A stretch of DNA of 64,000 nucleotides from Candidatus Rifleibacteriota bacterium. GTDB taxonomy: Bacteria > Muiribacteriota > Ozemobacteria > Ozemobacterales > Ozemobacteraceae. Each line of letters starts with the position of its first letter. The first letter of the stretch is position 1. A program made the position numbers and the translations under genes. The notes under the pieces are model-generated. The model was not told where the DNA came from and did not search any database. It saw nothing but the letters and a program-made list of their open reading frames with translations. Of this stretch, positions 23,518 to 32,112 are shown one piece after another. Location of the stretch: assembly GCA_012517355.1 (NCBI GenBank), contig JAAYVD010000134.1:1-64000 (forward strand). Direction: 5' to 3'.

Positions 23518-26439
23518 ATGGACCGCACCCGGGAAAACTTCTGGCAACTGACCTTCCTGCTGCTGCTGTCGCTCCTGCCCTTCGGCATCATCTGGGGGGA
23601 CGGGCGGCTGCGGCAGGAGTTTGCGCTGGAGCAGAAACGCCTCGATTGGGAACAGGAGGCGGAGCGTCTGATCGAAGAGATCCGGGCCAACCTGACCCTG
23701 GAGAGCCAGCTGGCCCGGATGGGCCTCCGGCTGGCCCGGCAGTTCGGCCGGATCACCGATCCCTCGTGGCGCCTGACCGCCCCGGAACTTGTGGCCCGGT
23801 TCCGAGCCTGCTTCCCGGCCGCGCACCGGCCGGCTGGGGTCCGGCTGTACGGGTTCGGCCGGGATGCCCGCGGAGGGCTGACCCTGCTATCGGGGCCGGG
23901 CCTGGAGAACAACCTCGGGCAGATGGTGAAGACGGTCTTCACCTGGGTTCTGGCCCCGCCGGCCACCCGGGGCCCGGTCACCGCTTCGCTGACCAAGAAG
24001 TTCCAGGCCATGTTCGGGGACTACGTGCCGCTCGACCTGGTGACCAACCACCGGCGCGGCCAGGCCACTCCCGTCTTCGCCGGGCGGGAGGACGCGCTCC
24101 TGCTGTGGGACCACGTCGAGACCCAGCGCGGGAAGGCGGGCGGCTACCTGGCCATCTTCCCCTTGATGCTGCGGGGTTCCGACATTCCCGCCGCCCATGC
24201 GCTGCGGGAGGCGCGACAGCGGCACCGCGGAATGCTGCCCGTGTTGCTGCCGATGGAGGGGGAACCGGCCAGCCGGGCGGTCATCCTTCCCGACGGCTAC
24301 CGGCCGTCGCGCCGGGCCGCCAGACTGCTGCGGCGGCTGCGCCCGCTCGGGAAGCAGGACCGGGACCGGCTGGCGGAGCCGGGGAACGTCTTCACCATCG
24401 CGGGGAACCACTGGGCCATGCGGCAGTTCCTGGCGCCGGACGTCCCGTTCGAAATCTGGGTCTTTTCGCCCATTCCCCGCACCTGGTGGGAAGGCACCAC
24501 CGCTTCGCTGCTCCTGTGGGGCATGGTCGCGGGAGGGTTCTGGGCCTTTCTCGGAGTGCGGCTGACGGGCTCCGGCGGAGGGTTCTCCCTGTCGATGCGG
24601 CAGTGGGTGATGATCTGCATGGTCTTTTTGGCGGCCCTGGCCCTGGCCATCCTGCGGTTCTCGGCCCTCTACTACGTCGAGACGGCCACCGCCCGGCAGG
24701 TCCATGACCGGGTGGCCAACGCCCTGGCCCGCCTGGAGGGGGTCGACACGGGCGTCACCGCGGTCTTCGACCAGTATGAGCAGGCCTGTGCCCGCCTGGC
24801 CTTCGACCGCCGGTGGGTGATGGACCTCCTGGGAGACGATGCCGCCGTCGCCTCGCGGGCAGCCGCCCTGGCCGAGGCCTTCCTGGCCCGGCAGCGCCCT
24901 CCCATCAGCCTGCGATACGTGGTGCGGTTCCAGGCCCGACAGAACCTGGCCGGCCGCACCTTTCCCCAGGGGGCTGCGGATCCGGTGCAGGGGGCGTCCC
25001 TGCAGTTGTTCTTGCAGCCATTCATGGAAGCGGGGGCCCAGATGGCGGGGTTCCTGCCCCAGGCTTCGGGGGCTGAGAGGAAGGGAAGGGAGGTCATCGA
25101 GCGGATGTTCACCGACCTCATCCGGTTCAGCATGAACGAAGGGGCGTTCCGGATGTTCCTGAACTTCCGGCAACGCGCCGACCTCATGCAGAACGGCGAG
25201 GGGACGTTGCTCCAGTATTACGATTTCCTGGCCCGGGCCGGCCGCCTCCTGGGCGGGGTGGTGTTCCTGGCCGATGCCCCCCAGGCCTACGAGCAGTATC
25301 TGCGGCTGGCGATCCCCCGGATGAGCGCCAGCGACCCCTCCTGGTTCGTCATCGGCCGGCGGCTGCCCACCGGTTGCCAGGTGATCCACCCGCCGGCAGG
25401 TTCCCTGCTCAACAGCCGCGACGGCCAGTTGCTGGAGGAACTGATGCACCTGTCGGCGCTGTCGAACGCCGCCCAGGAGGAGCGGGGGGACGGGGTGGCC
25501 AGGGTGGCGCACACCTGCCGGTTCGCCGACGGCTTCGTCCTGGGGGCCCTGGTTCCCCTGCACGACATCCAGGCCTGGCGGGACCGGCAGTTGCGGCTCC
25601 TGGAGGCGGCCATCGTGGGGTTCCTGGGCCTGGTCTTCCTGCTGAGCCGGGCGACCGCCAACCACCTGCTCGACCCGCTCGGGAAGGTCGAGGAGGGGCT
25701 GCGGCGGGTGGCCGGGGGCGACCTCGACCTGCGGCTCGACCTGCAGCGCCAGGACGAGCTGGGCGACCTGTCGGCAACCTTCGACGGGATGCTGCAGGGG
25801 TTGCGGGAGCGGCGCGACCTCGGCCGGTTCGTGTCGGGAGAGGTGGACGCCCTGGTGGCCCGGGCGGACCTGGGCACCGTGCTGGCCCCGCAGCGGCGGC
25901 TGGGCACGGTGCTGGTTTCGGACCTGCGACAGTTCACCACCCTTTCCGAGACGCACCCCGCCGCCAAGATCGTCGCCATGCTCAACCGCCACCACCAGGA
26001 GATGGTGGAGGCCATCCGCGCCGAAGGCGGGTCGATCGAGCTGTTCATCGGGGACGCGGTGGTGGCGGCCTTCTACGACCACGAGGAAGGGGACGCCCCG
26101 CGCCGGGCGGTCGCCGCGGCCCTGGAGATGCGGCGCCGGCATGCCGGCATCCTGGCCGAGCGGCGGGAGGCGGGACGGTTCGTCTACCAGATGGGCGTGG
26201 GCATCGACCGGGGCGAGGTTCTGGCCGGCACCTTCGGCGAGGCGGGCCGGCTGGAGCACACGCTGCTGGGTCCGCCCCGTCAGCGTGCCGAGCGGCTGGA
26301 GGCGATGTCGAAGAAGGGAAGCCACACCCTGATCGTGGTTTCCCCGGCGGTGGCCCGGCTGTGCCCGGCGACCCCGTTCGCGCCCCTGTCCTCGGAAGCC
26401 CTGGAGGTCGTCGGCCCTGACCCGGAGGTCCGTTCGTGA
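23518..26439 (+). CDS. Membrane class III nucleotide cyclase, C1-like subunit
   Basis: 973 residues from ATG 23518. Membrane helices lie near residues 10-27, 325-345, 362-382 and 695-715; two large extracytoplasmic regions between them look like sensors. A HAMP linker follows the last helix (LDPLGKVEEGLRRVAGGDLD, DELGDLSATF), then a cyclase homology domain at about 790-960. Both metal aspartates are present: Asp802 (VLVSDLRQFT) and Asp846 (FIGDAVVAAF). The base-contacting lysine is replaced by Leu842 and the transition-state asparagine by Gln922 (RQRAERLE), while Thr915 and Arg926 remain. A homodimer should therefore be crippled. The gene overlaps the next cyclase by 4 bases (GTGA), and that protein carries exactly the missing residues. 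Poor ribosome site at this start. Confidence 0.92.
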   Translation: MDRTRENFWQLTFLLLLSLLPFGIIWGDGRLRQEFALEQKRLDWEQEAERLIEEIRANLTLESQLARMGLRLARQFGRITDPSWRLTAPELVARFRACFPAAHRPAGVRLYGFGRDARGGLTLLSGPGLENNLGQMVKTVFTWVLAPPATRGPVTASLTKKFQAMFGDYVPLDLVTNHRRGQATPVFAGREDALLLWDHVETQRGKAGGYLAIFPLMLRGSDIPAAHALREARQRHRGMLPVLLPMEGEPASRAVILPDGYRPSRRAARLLRRLRPLGKQDRDRLAEPGNVFTIAGNHWAMRQFLAPDVPFEIWVFSPIPRTWWEGTTASLLLWGMVAGGFWAFLGVRLTGSGGGFSLSMRQWVMICMVFLAALALAILRFSALYYVETATARQVHDRVANALARLEGVDTGVTAVFDQYEQACARLAFDRRWVMDLLGDDAAVASRAAALAEAFLARQRPPISLRYVVRFQARQNLAGRTFPQGAADPVQGASLQLFLQPFMEAGAQMAGFLPQASGAERKGREVIERMFTDLIRFSMNEGAFRMFLNFRQRADLMQNGEGTLLQYYDFLARAGRLLGGVVFLADAPQAYEQYLRLAIPRMSASDPSWFVIGRRLPTGCQVIHPPAGSLLNSRDGQLLEELMHLSALSNAAQEERGDGVARVAHTCRFADGFVLGALVPLHDIQAWRDRQLRLLEAAIVGFLGLVFLLSRATANHLLDPLGKVEEGLRRVAGGDLDLRLDLQRQDELGDLSATFDGMLQGLRERRDLGRFVSGEVDALVARADLGTVLAPQRRLGTVLVSDLRQFTTLSETHPAAKIVAMLNRHHQEMVEAIRAEGGSIELFIGDAVVAAFYDHEEGDAPRRAVAAALEMRRRHAGILAERREAGRFVYQMGVGIDRGEVLAGTFGEAGRLEHTLLGPPRQRAERLEAMSKKGSHTLIVVSPAVARLCPATPFAPLSSEALEVVGPDPEVRS

Positions 26440-29420
26440 ACGCCGCCTCCTGGTCGAACCGGCTCCTGGCCGCCTTGTTCCTGCTCCTGCCTTTCGGACT
26501 GGGGTTTTCCAACGACCGCCTCGCGCTGGAACTGGCCCGTCGGAAGGCGGAGGGACGGGCCCTGGAAACCGCCCGGCAGATCGCCGACGCCCAGTTCCAC
26601 TCGCAGACGGCGGCCATTCAGGTCAGCCAGGCTCTCGAGCAGTTCCAAGAGCGGGTGCGGCGGATCCTGGACACCTGCCTCGACCGCGACGCCCGTCCCC
26701 GCATCCGGGCCCTCCACCGCCGTCTCCTGCGGCAACGCCTGCCCCGTCACGATCTCGTCGTCTGCCGGTATGACGGCTTCCGGCGTCGGGTGGTGCCCGT
26801 CTTCGGCTATTCCGCCGGCCTCGGGTTGTCCGAATCCCTGGCCGCCCGGTTCCTGACGGGCTGCCTCGAACAGTATCTTCCCCCCCGGGACCTCTGGGAG
26901 GTCCTGGGTCCCCTCCAGAAGATCCTGCACTTCCCGCTGGCCCCGGACATCCGGGACTTCGGAATGCAGGGGCGCGCGGTGGTCATGAACGTCCTCGAGG
27001 GCCGTCGGGGCTTCTACTGGGACCTCACGCCAAGGATCACCTCTGAGCACGACCGTCTCGTCGGCCTGACCGCCTGCGTGCTCGACCTCGAACGGCTGCC
27101 CCGCGACTATCCCCTGCGCCTGCAGATCTCGAACTGGCAGTCGGAGGAATGCGGACTGGGGTTCCTGCGGATCGGCCACCGGGAGGTCGGTCTGTCCAAG
27201 TTCTTTCGCCGGTTCCCGGGCCTGGGGCGGCGATCGCTGTCGGCCCTGGCGGCCCGGCCCGAGCAGGAGGTCACCACCGTCATCGACGGGGTATTGATCC
27301 ATTCCCCGGCCCCAGCGCCCGGCCGGGGCCTTCGCTTCCTGGTGGGGGTCCAGGTGGTCGACCCGGGGCGGGGGTTCCTGGTGACGCAGTATCCCTGGAC
27401 CACTCTCCAGGGGATGATCCTGGCCGGTTTGGCCTTGCTCGTCCTCGTACGGACCCGGGTTTTCGGGGAAACCCTCCGCCTGCCGGTATGGGTCATCCTG
27501 GCCATGGCTTTCCTGCTGGTGGTGTTGGGGCCGGGGGCGGGCGTGCTGGGAGTGGGCCAGACCGCCGCCGCGGAAAAGGAGGACCGGGACCGGCAGGAAA
27601 CCGCCCGGCGCCTGCATTCCCGTCTCATCACCCTCGACCACGTCTTTCTGGGCTTCCAGGCCAGGACCGTCCAGGGGATGAGGCGGGTGGTCAGCCATCC
27701 CCTGGCCCTGGCCTATCTCCAAGCAGATGCCCGCACGCCCGAATCCAACCGGGGGGTCGCCTCCCTTTCCCAGTTGCTGATTACCCTGGCCCCGCACCTG
27801 AAATCCCGCGAAGAGAGGCATCCCTACAGCGGGGTGATCATCTCGGTGGGCTCGGCCGGATTCTGCCGGAGTTGGAACTACGCCGAGATCCTCAGGGAAG
27901 GCGACCCCGCCCAGGGGAACCTGGCCCGCCTGGTGATGCCGTTCGCCCGCAAGGCCTGGGAGAACCTGGAGCGACGGCGCGGGATAGCACAGGCCCCTTC
28001 GGCGGGGGACGAGCGGCTGCAGCTCGGGGCCGTCCGGGACGAGATGATGTTCGACGAACTGCGGCGCATGATGGGCAGCATGTTCGGCAGCGACCTCTAC
28101 ACCCGGCTCCTGTTCTCACCCGAGCAGCAGGTGGAAATGCGGATGAACCTGGGCCGGATGTTCGTCCTCAACACCATCGTCGCGGAAGGCTCCCTGCCCC
28201 GGTTCCTGGTCACCTGGGTCTACGACGAGTTCCTCACCCGCAACGCCTTCATCGAGGGATACATCCGGACGCTGAACCAGGGAGGCGGGGAAGCGGTGTT
28301 CCTCACCAATCTGACCTCCATGGCCGGCACCAGCGTGCCGCCGGGCATCGAAAAGATCCCCCACCTGCATGCCCTGGTGGAACGGTCCCGTTCCGGTCTC
28401 CAGGCCCGGCAGGCCGTCCGGCAGACCCCCGACGGCGACGTTCTCTACGAGACGATGCCGAGCCAGCGCGTCAGCTACACCCTCTTTTCCGGAACCCTGG
28501 CGGCAGGGAACCTGGCCCGCCGGGTCCGACGCCTGTTCCAGGGGGCGGTGGCGGGGGGCTTCGCCGCGGCGGCCGGCCTGGCCCTGGCGGCGGCCCTGTT
28601 CTTCCTGGCCCCCCTCCGACGCATGCTCGAAGCCCTGCAGCGGTTCCGGCCGGGCCAGCCGGCCGAGCCGCTGGCCGACGCCCGCCGGGCCGACGAATTC
28701 GGCACGCTGGCGACGGCCTTCAACTCGATGGTCGAAGGGCTGCGGCAGAAGGATCTGCTGGGACGGTTCGTGTCAGGGACGGTCCGCCGGCTGGTGGCGG
28801 ACGGGGAGTTCCGCGAACGGGCGAAAGCCGGGGAGACCCGGGAGGTCACCATCCTGTTCTCGGGTCTGGCGGGCCTGGAGGAGGAGCAGGGCGGGGCCGA
28901 TCCCGACACGGTGTTCCATTGGCTGGAGCGGCACTGGGCGGTATTGCACCAGGTGGTCGAGGAGGTCGGCGGCGAGATCAACAAGGTCATGGGAGACAAG
29001 ATCCTGGTCGTCTTCGACCACCAGCTTCTGGGCGGGGCCGGACCGGCCGCCACCGCCGCCCTGGAGGTGGCCGGTTCCCTGCATGCCCGGCTGGTGGAGG
29101 GCGGGCTGCCCGCACCCGAGATCGGGATCAACGCCGGGACGGTCATCGCCGGGCTGATGGGCTCCCCCAACTTCCGGCTCGATTACACCGTGATCGGCGA
29201 CACGGTCAACCTGGCCGCCCGGCTGGCCACGCTCGCCCATGCCGCGGGAGGAAGCCGCATCGTGCTGGCGGGCTCGCTGGTGCCGCACCTGCCCCCGGGC
29301 CTGCGGGTGACCCGCCTGCCGTTCACGCGGGTGAAAGGGAAGACCCAGGAGGTCGAGGCCTACCGGCTGGAACTGGACGTCGGCGGGCCGACGGTCGGGG
29401 AGGCCGGCGGCAACAGGTAG
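26436..29420 (+). CDS. Membrane class III nucleotide cyclase, C2-like subunit
   Basis: 994 residues from GTG 26436, with GGAGG upstream and the start overlapping the previous stop. Layout mirrors its neighbour: helix at about 9-25, two more near 325-380, a long extracytoplasmic sensor region, a helix near 705-725, HAMP (LEALQRFRPGQPAEPLADAR) and a C-terminal cyclase domain at about 800-975. The first metal aspartate is replaced by Gly810 (ILFSGLAGLEE); the second, Asp854, is kept (KVMGDKILVVF). Lys850, Thr918, Asn925 and Arg929 (YTVIGDTVNLAARL) are all intact. Lys with Thr is the ATP-type pair of bacterial class IIIb enzymes. Paired with the upstream protein this gives one complete active site and one dead site, as in mammalian adenylyl cyclase. 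The last 61 bases overlap the convergent Sel1 gene. Confidence 0.92.
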   Translation: MNAASWSNRLLAALFLLLPFGLGFSNDRLALELARRKAEGRALETARQIADAQFHSQTAAIQVSQALEQFQERVRRILDTCLDRDARPRIRALHRRLLRQRLPRHDLVVCRYDGFRRRVVPVFGYSAGLGLSESLAARFLTGCLEQYLPPRDLWEVLGPLQKILHFPLAPDIRDFGMQGRAVVMNVLEGRRGFYWDLTPRITSEHDRLVGLTACVLDLERLPRDYPLRLQISNWQSEECGLGFLRIGHREVGLSKFFRRFPGLGRRSLSALAARPEQEVTTVIDGVLIHSPAPAPGRGLRFLVGVQVVDPGRGFLVTQYPWTTLQGMILAGLALLVLVRTRVFGETLRLPVWVILAMAFLLVVLGPGAGVLGVGQTAAAEKEDRDRQETARRLHSRLITLDHVFLGFQARTVQGMRRVVSHPLALAYLQADARTPESNRGVASLSQLLITLAPHLKSREERHPYSGVIISVGSAGFCRSWNYAEILREGDPAQGNLARLVMPFARKAWENLERRRGIAQAPSAGDERLQLGAVRDEMMFDELRRMMGSMFGSDLYTRLLFSPEQQVEMRMNLGRMFVLNTIVAEGSLPRFLVTWVYDEFLTRNAFIEGYIRTLNQGGGEAVFLTNLTSMAGTSVPPGIEKIPHLHALVERSRSGLQARQAVRQTPDGDVLYETMPSQRVSYTLFSGTLAAGNLARRVRRLFQGAVAGGFAAAAGLALAAALFFLAPLRRMLEALQRFRPGQPAEPLADARRADEFGTLATAFNSMVEGLRQKDLLGRFVSGTVRRLVADGEFRERAKAGETREVTILFSGLAGLEEEQGGADPDTVFHWLERHWAVLHQVVEEVGGEINKVMGDKILVVFDHQLLGGAGPAATAALEVAGSLHARLVEGGLPAPEIGINAGTVIAGLMGSPNFRLDYTVIGDTVNLAARLATLAHAAGGSRIVLAGSLVPHLPPGLRVTRLPFTRVKGKTQEVEAYRLELDVGGPTVGEAGGNR

Positions 29421-30751
29421 GCGGGGGTGTTCTCAGGGGCCATCCCGGGGAGGGGCCGCCAGGAGGGAACCTGGGCGGCCACGGCCGCCCGCGTGGGCGG
29501 AGGGCGGCGCAACCAGGAGGGCAGGATGGCCATCGCGGGCCAGTTCCAGTCCCACGGGGGGAGACCCTCCCGGCGACGAAGCAGGGAAGCCCGGCGGCGG
29601 GCTTCCCGGGCGAGGGGGAGACCCTCGCTGCCGCTGGCGACCAGGGCCCGGACCGCCCCCTCGTAGGCCTGGATGGCCGCGCGGACCGCGCCCGCCTCCT
29701 CGGCCAGGCTGGCCAGGGCCCCCCAGGCCCGGCCGCTTCCCCCTGCCGCCGCGGTGCGATAGAAGGCGATGGCGGCCTTCCGGTCGGGGGGGTGGATCCA
29801 GCCCTTTTCCTCGTACAGGCCGAGGTAATACCACCCGTCGGGGTCCCCGCCGCGGGCGGCCTCGGTGAACAGGAGGCGGGCCCAGTGGTAGTCGGGAACC
29901 GGCTCGTTCGCCCGGATCAATAGATTTTCCCCCAAAGCGATCAGGGCGGGATCATTCCCGCGGGTGATGGCCTTGAAAAACCAGTGTCGGGCGGCCTCGA
30001 AGCCGGCGGCTTTGCCTTCCCCGCCCTGAATGTGACGGCCCCAGCAGACCTGGGCGCGCGGGTCACCGGCTTCGGCGGCCATTTTCAGCCACCGGATCCC
30101 CTCGGTCGCCTCGGCGGCCTCGCGGGACCCCCCGATCCCTTCGGTGATGCAGAGGGCATACCGGAAGATGGACTCGGGATCGCCCTGTTCGGCGGCCGCG
30201 CGGTACCATTGGCGGGCGGCGGGCAGGTCGACGGGCAGCCCCTCCGCCCCTACCGACAGGAGGTAAGCCAACCGGCACTGGGCGGAGGCCACCCCCTGGC
30301 GGGCGGCTTCCTCGCAGGCCCGGACATCGGTCTCCCAGGCGGGGGGGGCGGGCACGGGGGCGACGCTCGGGGCGGTGACGGAAGCGGGGAACGAGGCTGG
30401 GATCGACCGGGCAGCGGGAGTGGCGGGCACGGGGGCGGCAAGCGTGGGGGCGGCGGGCCCACCCGTCGCCGTGGTGGGCGAAGCGGGGAAGGAAGTGGTG
30501 GTGGGCGAGGGGCCGGCGGAAGTCGTGGTGGCGGGGAGGTTGGCGGTCCTGCTCACGGTGGGGGTGTCGGTGGCACTCCCGGCCGGAGCGGCGGACAAAG
30601 CCGCCCACGCGGCCAGGAGAAGGATGGCCAGCCAGGACGACGGGGTCCCCGAAGGGCGGAAGGAAGGGTCTGGCACGGGGCGGGGAGGCCGCCGCCCTGC
30701 CCGGGACAGGTCAGGGGTCGATCCCCGGGGCTCCACAGGCAGTCCGCTCAT
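29360..30751 (-). CDS. Sel1-repeat (TPR-like) exported or anchored protein
   Basis: 463 residues from ATG 30751; the frame is open 20 codons further. A hydrophobic segment at about residues 37-60 (SSWLAILLLAAWAALSAAP) is a signal or anchor. A Thr/Pro/Ala-rich stretch reaches about 130. Residues 140-390 hold five or six Sel1 units: ACEEAARQGVASAQCRLAYL, ARQWYRAAAEQGDPESIFRY, GIRWLKMAAEAGDPRAQVCW, ARLLFTEAARGGDPDGWYYL, AIAFYRTAAAGGSGRAWGAL. These bind protein partners, often in envelope signalling. It converges on and overlaps the C2-like cyclase by 61 bases. Confidence 0.85.
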   Translation of the reverse strand: MSGLPVEPRGSTPDLSRAGRRPPRPVPDPSFRPSGTPSSWLAILLLAAWAALSAAPAGSATDTPTVSRTANLPATTTSAGPSPTTTSFPASPTTATGGPAAPTLAAPVPATPAARSIPASFPASVTAPSVAPVPAPPAWETDVRACEEAARQGVASAQCRLAYLLSVGAEGLPVDLPAARQWYRAAAEQGDPESIFRYALCITEGIGGSREAAEATEGIRWLKMAAEAGDPRAQVCWGRHIQGGEGKAAGFEAARHWFFKAITRGNDPALIALGENLLIRANEPVPDYHWARLLFTEAARGGDPDGWYYLGLYEEKGWIHPPDRKAAIAFYRTAAAGGSGRAWGALASLAEEAGAVRAAIQAYEGAVRALVASGSEGLPLAREARRRASLLRRREGLPPWDWNWPAMAILPSWLRRPPPTRAAVAAQVPSWRPLPGMAPENTPAYLLPPASPTVGPPTSSSSR

Positions 30752-30965
30752 CTCCACGGGTCCTCTCCCGAACCGCCGGCGCCCGCCGGCACCGGACGGC
30801 GGTTCCCCCACCCCACGAATCTCCGCATGGCGGCTGTAGCGGGCCTCCAGGCTGCGTTGTCCTGACTTGTTGATGGGGTCAAGGCCTCCCGGAATCCCTG
30901 TTCATCAGAAAATCTCCGGATCGCTGAGCGGGAATCCCCGGGTCCGCGCTCACCCGGGAACGTTT

Positions 30966-30989
30966 TGTACAAATATATAGTTTGGTACA
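30966..30989. promoter_or_regulatory. A+T-rich inverted repeat, possible operator or promoter of the Sel1 gene
   Basis: TGTAC-AAATATATAGTTTG-GTACA stands out in G+C-rich DNA. It lies between the LysE-type gene (stop 31090) and the Sel1 gene (start 30751), both on the minus strand, about 215 bases upstream of the latter. The A+T-rich core could hold a minus-strand -10 box. No clear -35 was found. Confidence 0.3.
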
Positions 30990-31089
30990 TTTCTCTTCCT
31001 CTTCTTCCTGGCCAGGACTCCGGGGCCCGACCGCGGATCCGACCGTCCGCCCGGCCATCGTCCCCCAGGCGGGCCGCCCGGCCAGGCGG

Positions 31090-31977
31090 TCAGGCGAGCA
31101 GCCGGCCGAGTTCGCCGGCGGTCACCCACAGGCCCAGCCCCACCAGGAGGAGACCGGAGCCCAGGTCCAGCCACCGCTGTCCCCGGACCAGCACGGCATC
31201 CCGCCAGCGCAAGGCCACGGCCAGGAGCGGCACGAACCAGAGCAGGGTCCCCACCTCGACGAAGGTCAGCACCAGCAGGTGGTGGTCGCGGACGAAGGCG
31301 GCCCCGAGGGCCCGCTCGGCGCTGGCCACGACTCCGGCGAAGACGATGAGGACGGCGGGGTTCGACACGGTGACCAGGAACACCTCGCCGAAGACCCGGC
31401 CGATGGGCTGGGGCGAGGGCGCCGGCGGGTCTCCTGGGGAAGGCGGGGCCTCGGGGACAGGAGCGGCAGGGTCCGCTCTTGCCGCGACCAGGCTGATCGG
31501 GCCGGCTGACACGAGGGCGCCGGGACCGGCGCCGGTGGGGAGAGGGGCGGTGCCAGACACGGGGGAGGCAGCGGCGGAGGTTGGAACGGCGACGGGGGCT
31601 GGAGCAGAGGCAGGGACGGCAGCAAAGTCGGAGGCTGGCGCGCCGGCGGCGAGGGTGGCGACCGGGGTAAGGGCTGGAGCGGCGGTTGTCGGGAAACGGC
31701 TGCCCAGGATCGCCTTCCCGCCCAGGCCGACCATGAGGAGGCCCCCGGCCAGGAAGAAGGGATACCGCACCCACGGCACCTCGAACAGCCAGCCGCTCAA
31801 GCCGAAGCTGAACAGCAGGATGTAGCCCAGTTCCCCGGCGATCAGGGCCCAGACCGCTGCCACTCCGGCGGCGAACCCGCTGCGCATGCCGTGGGCGAGG
31901 ATCAGCACGCCGACCGGCCCCATGGGGATCGAGATGGCGATCCCCGCCACGGTCGAATACAGGATGAGACTGCCCAT
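31090..31977 (-). CDS. LysE/RhtB-type exporter with a long cytoplasmic or periplasmic insert
   Basis: 295 residues from ATG 31977 (MGSLILYSTVAGIAISIPMG). The IPMGPVGVLILAHGMRSGF block near the N-terminus is the hallmark of LysE-family amino-acid exporters. Helices 1-3 occupy about residues 1-90, and helices 4-6 about 200-293 (GEVFLVTVSNPAVLIVFAGV, LLVLTFVEVGTLLWFVPLLA, LLLVGLGLWV). Between them is an insert of about 105 residues, almost only Ala, Pro, Ser, Val and Gly; usual family members are about 205 residues with a short loop here. The exported substrate cannot be told. It is divergent from the M14 peptidase gene, with 135 bases between the starts. Confidence 0.82.
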   Translation of the reverse strand: MGSLILYSTVAGIAISIPMGPVGVLILAHGMRSGFAAGVAAVWALIAGELGYILLFSFGLSGWLFEVPWVRYPFFLAGGLLMVGLGGKAILGSRFPTTAAPALTPVATLAAGAPASDFAAVPASAPAPVAVPTSAAASPVSGTAPLPTGAGPGALVSAGPISLVAARADPAAPVPEAPPSPGDPPAPSPQPIGRVFGEVFLVTVSNPAVLIVFAGVVASAERALGAAFVRDHHLLVLTFVEVGTLLWFVPLLAVALRWRDAVLVRGQRWLDLGSGLLLVGLGLWVTAGELGRLLA

Positions 31978-32112
31978 GCCCCATGCTACCGGACCGGACC
32001 CCCGCCGGCAACCCCCTCCCGGACCCAAAGGATCAGCCCTTGCGGCCGGCCCCGGAACCGTGTACCCTGGAGCGAGCGGTGGGGAGAACCCCGACCGCCG
32101 GAGAGGTGTAGC

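Noticed and set aside
23887-26325. 812-codon minus-strand frame opposite the C1-like cyclase
   Set aside because: His/Gln/Gly-rich antisense composition without any domain; the plus-strand cyclase is certain.
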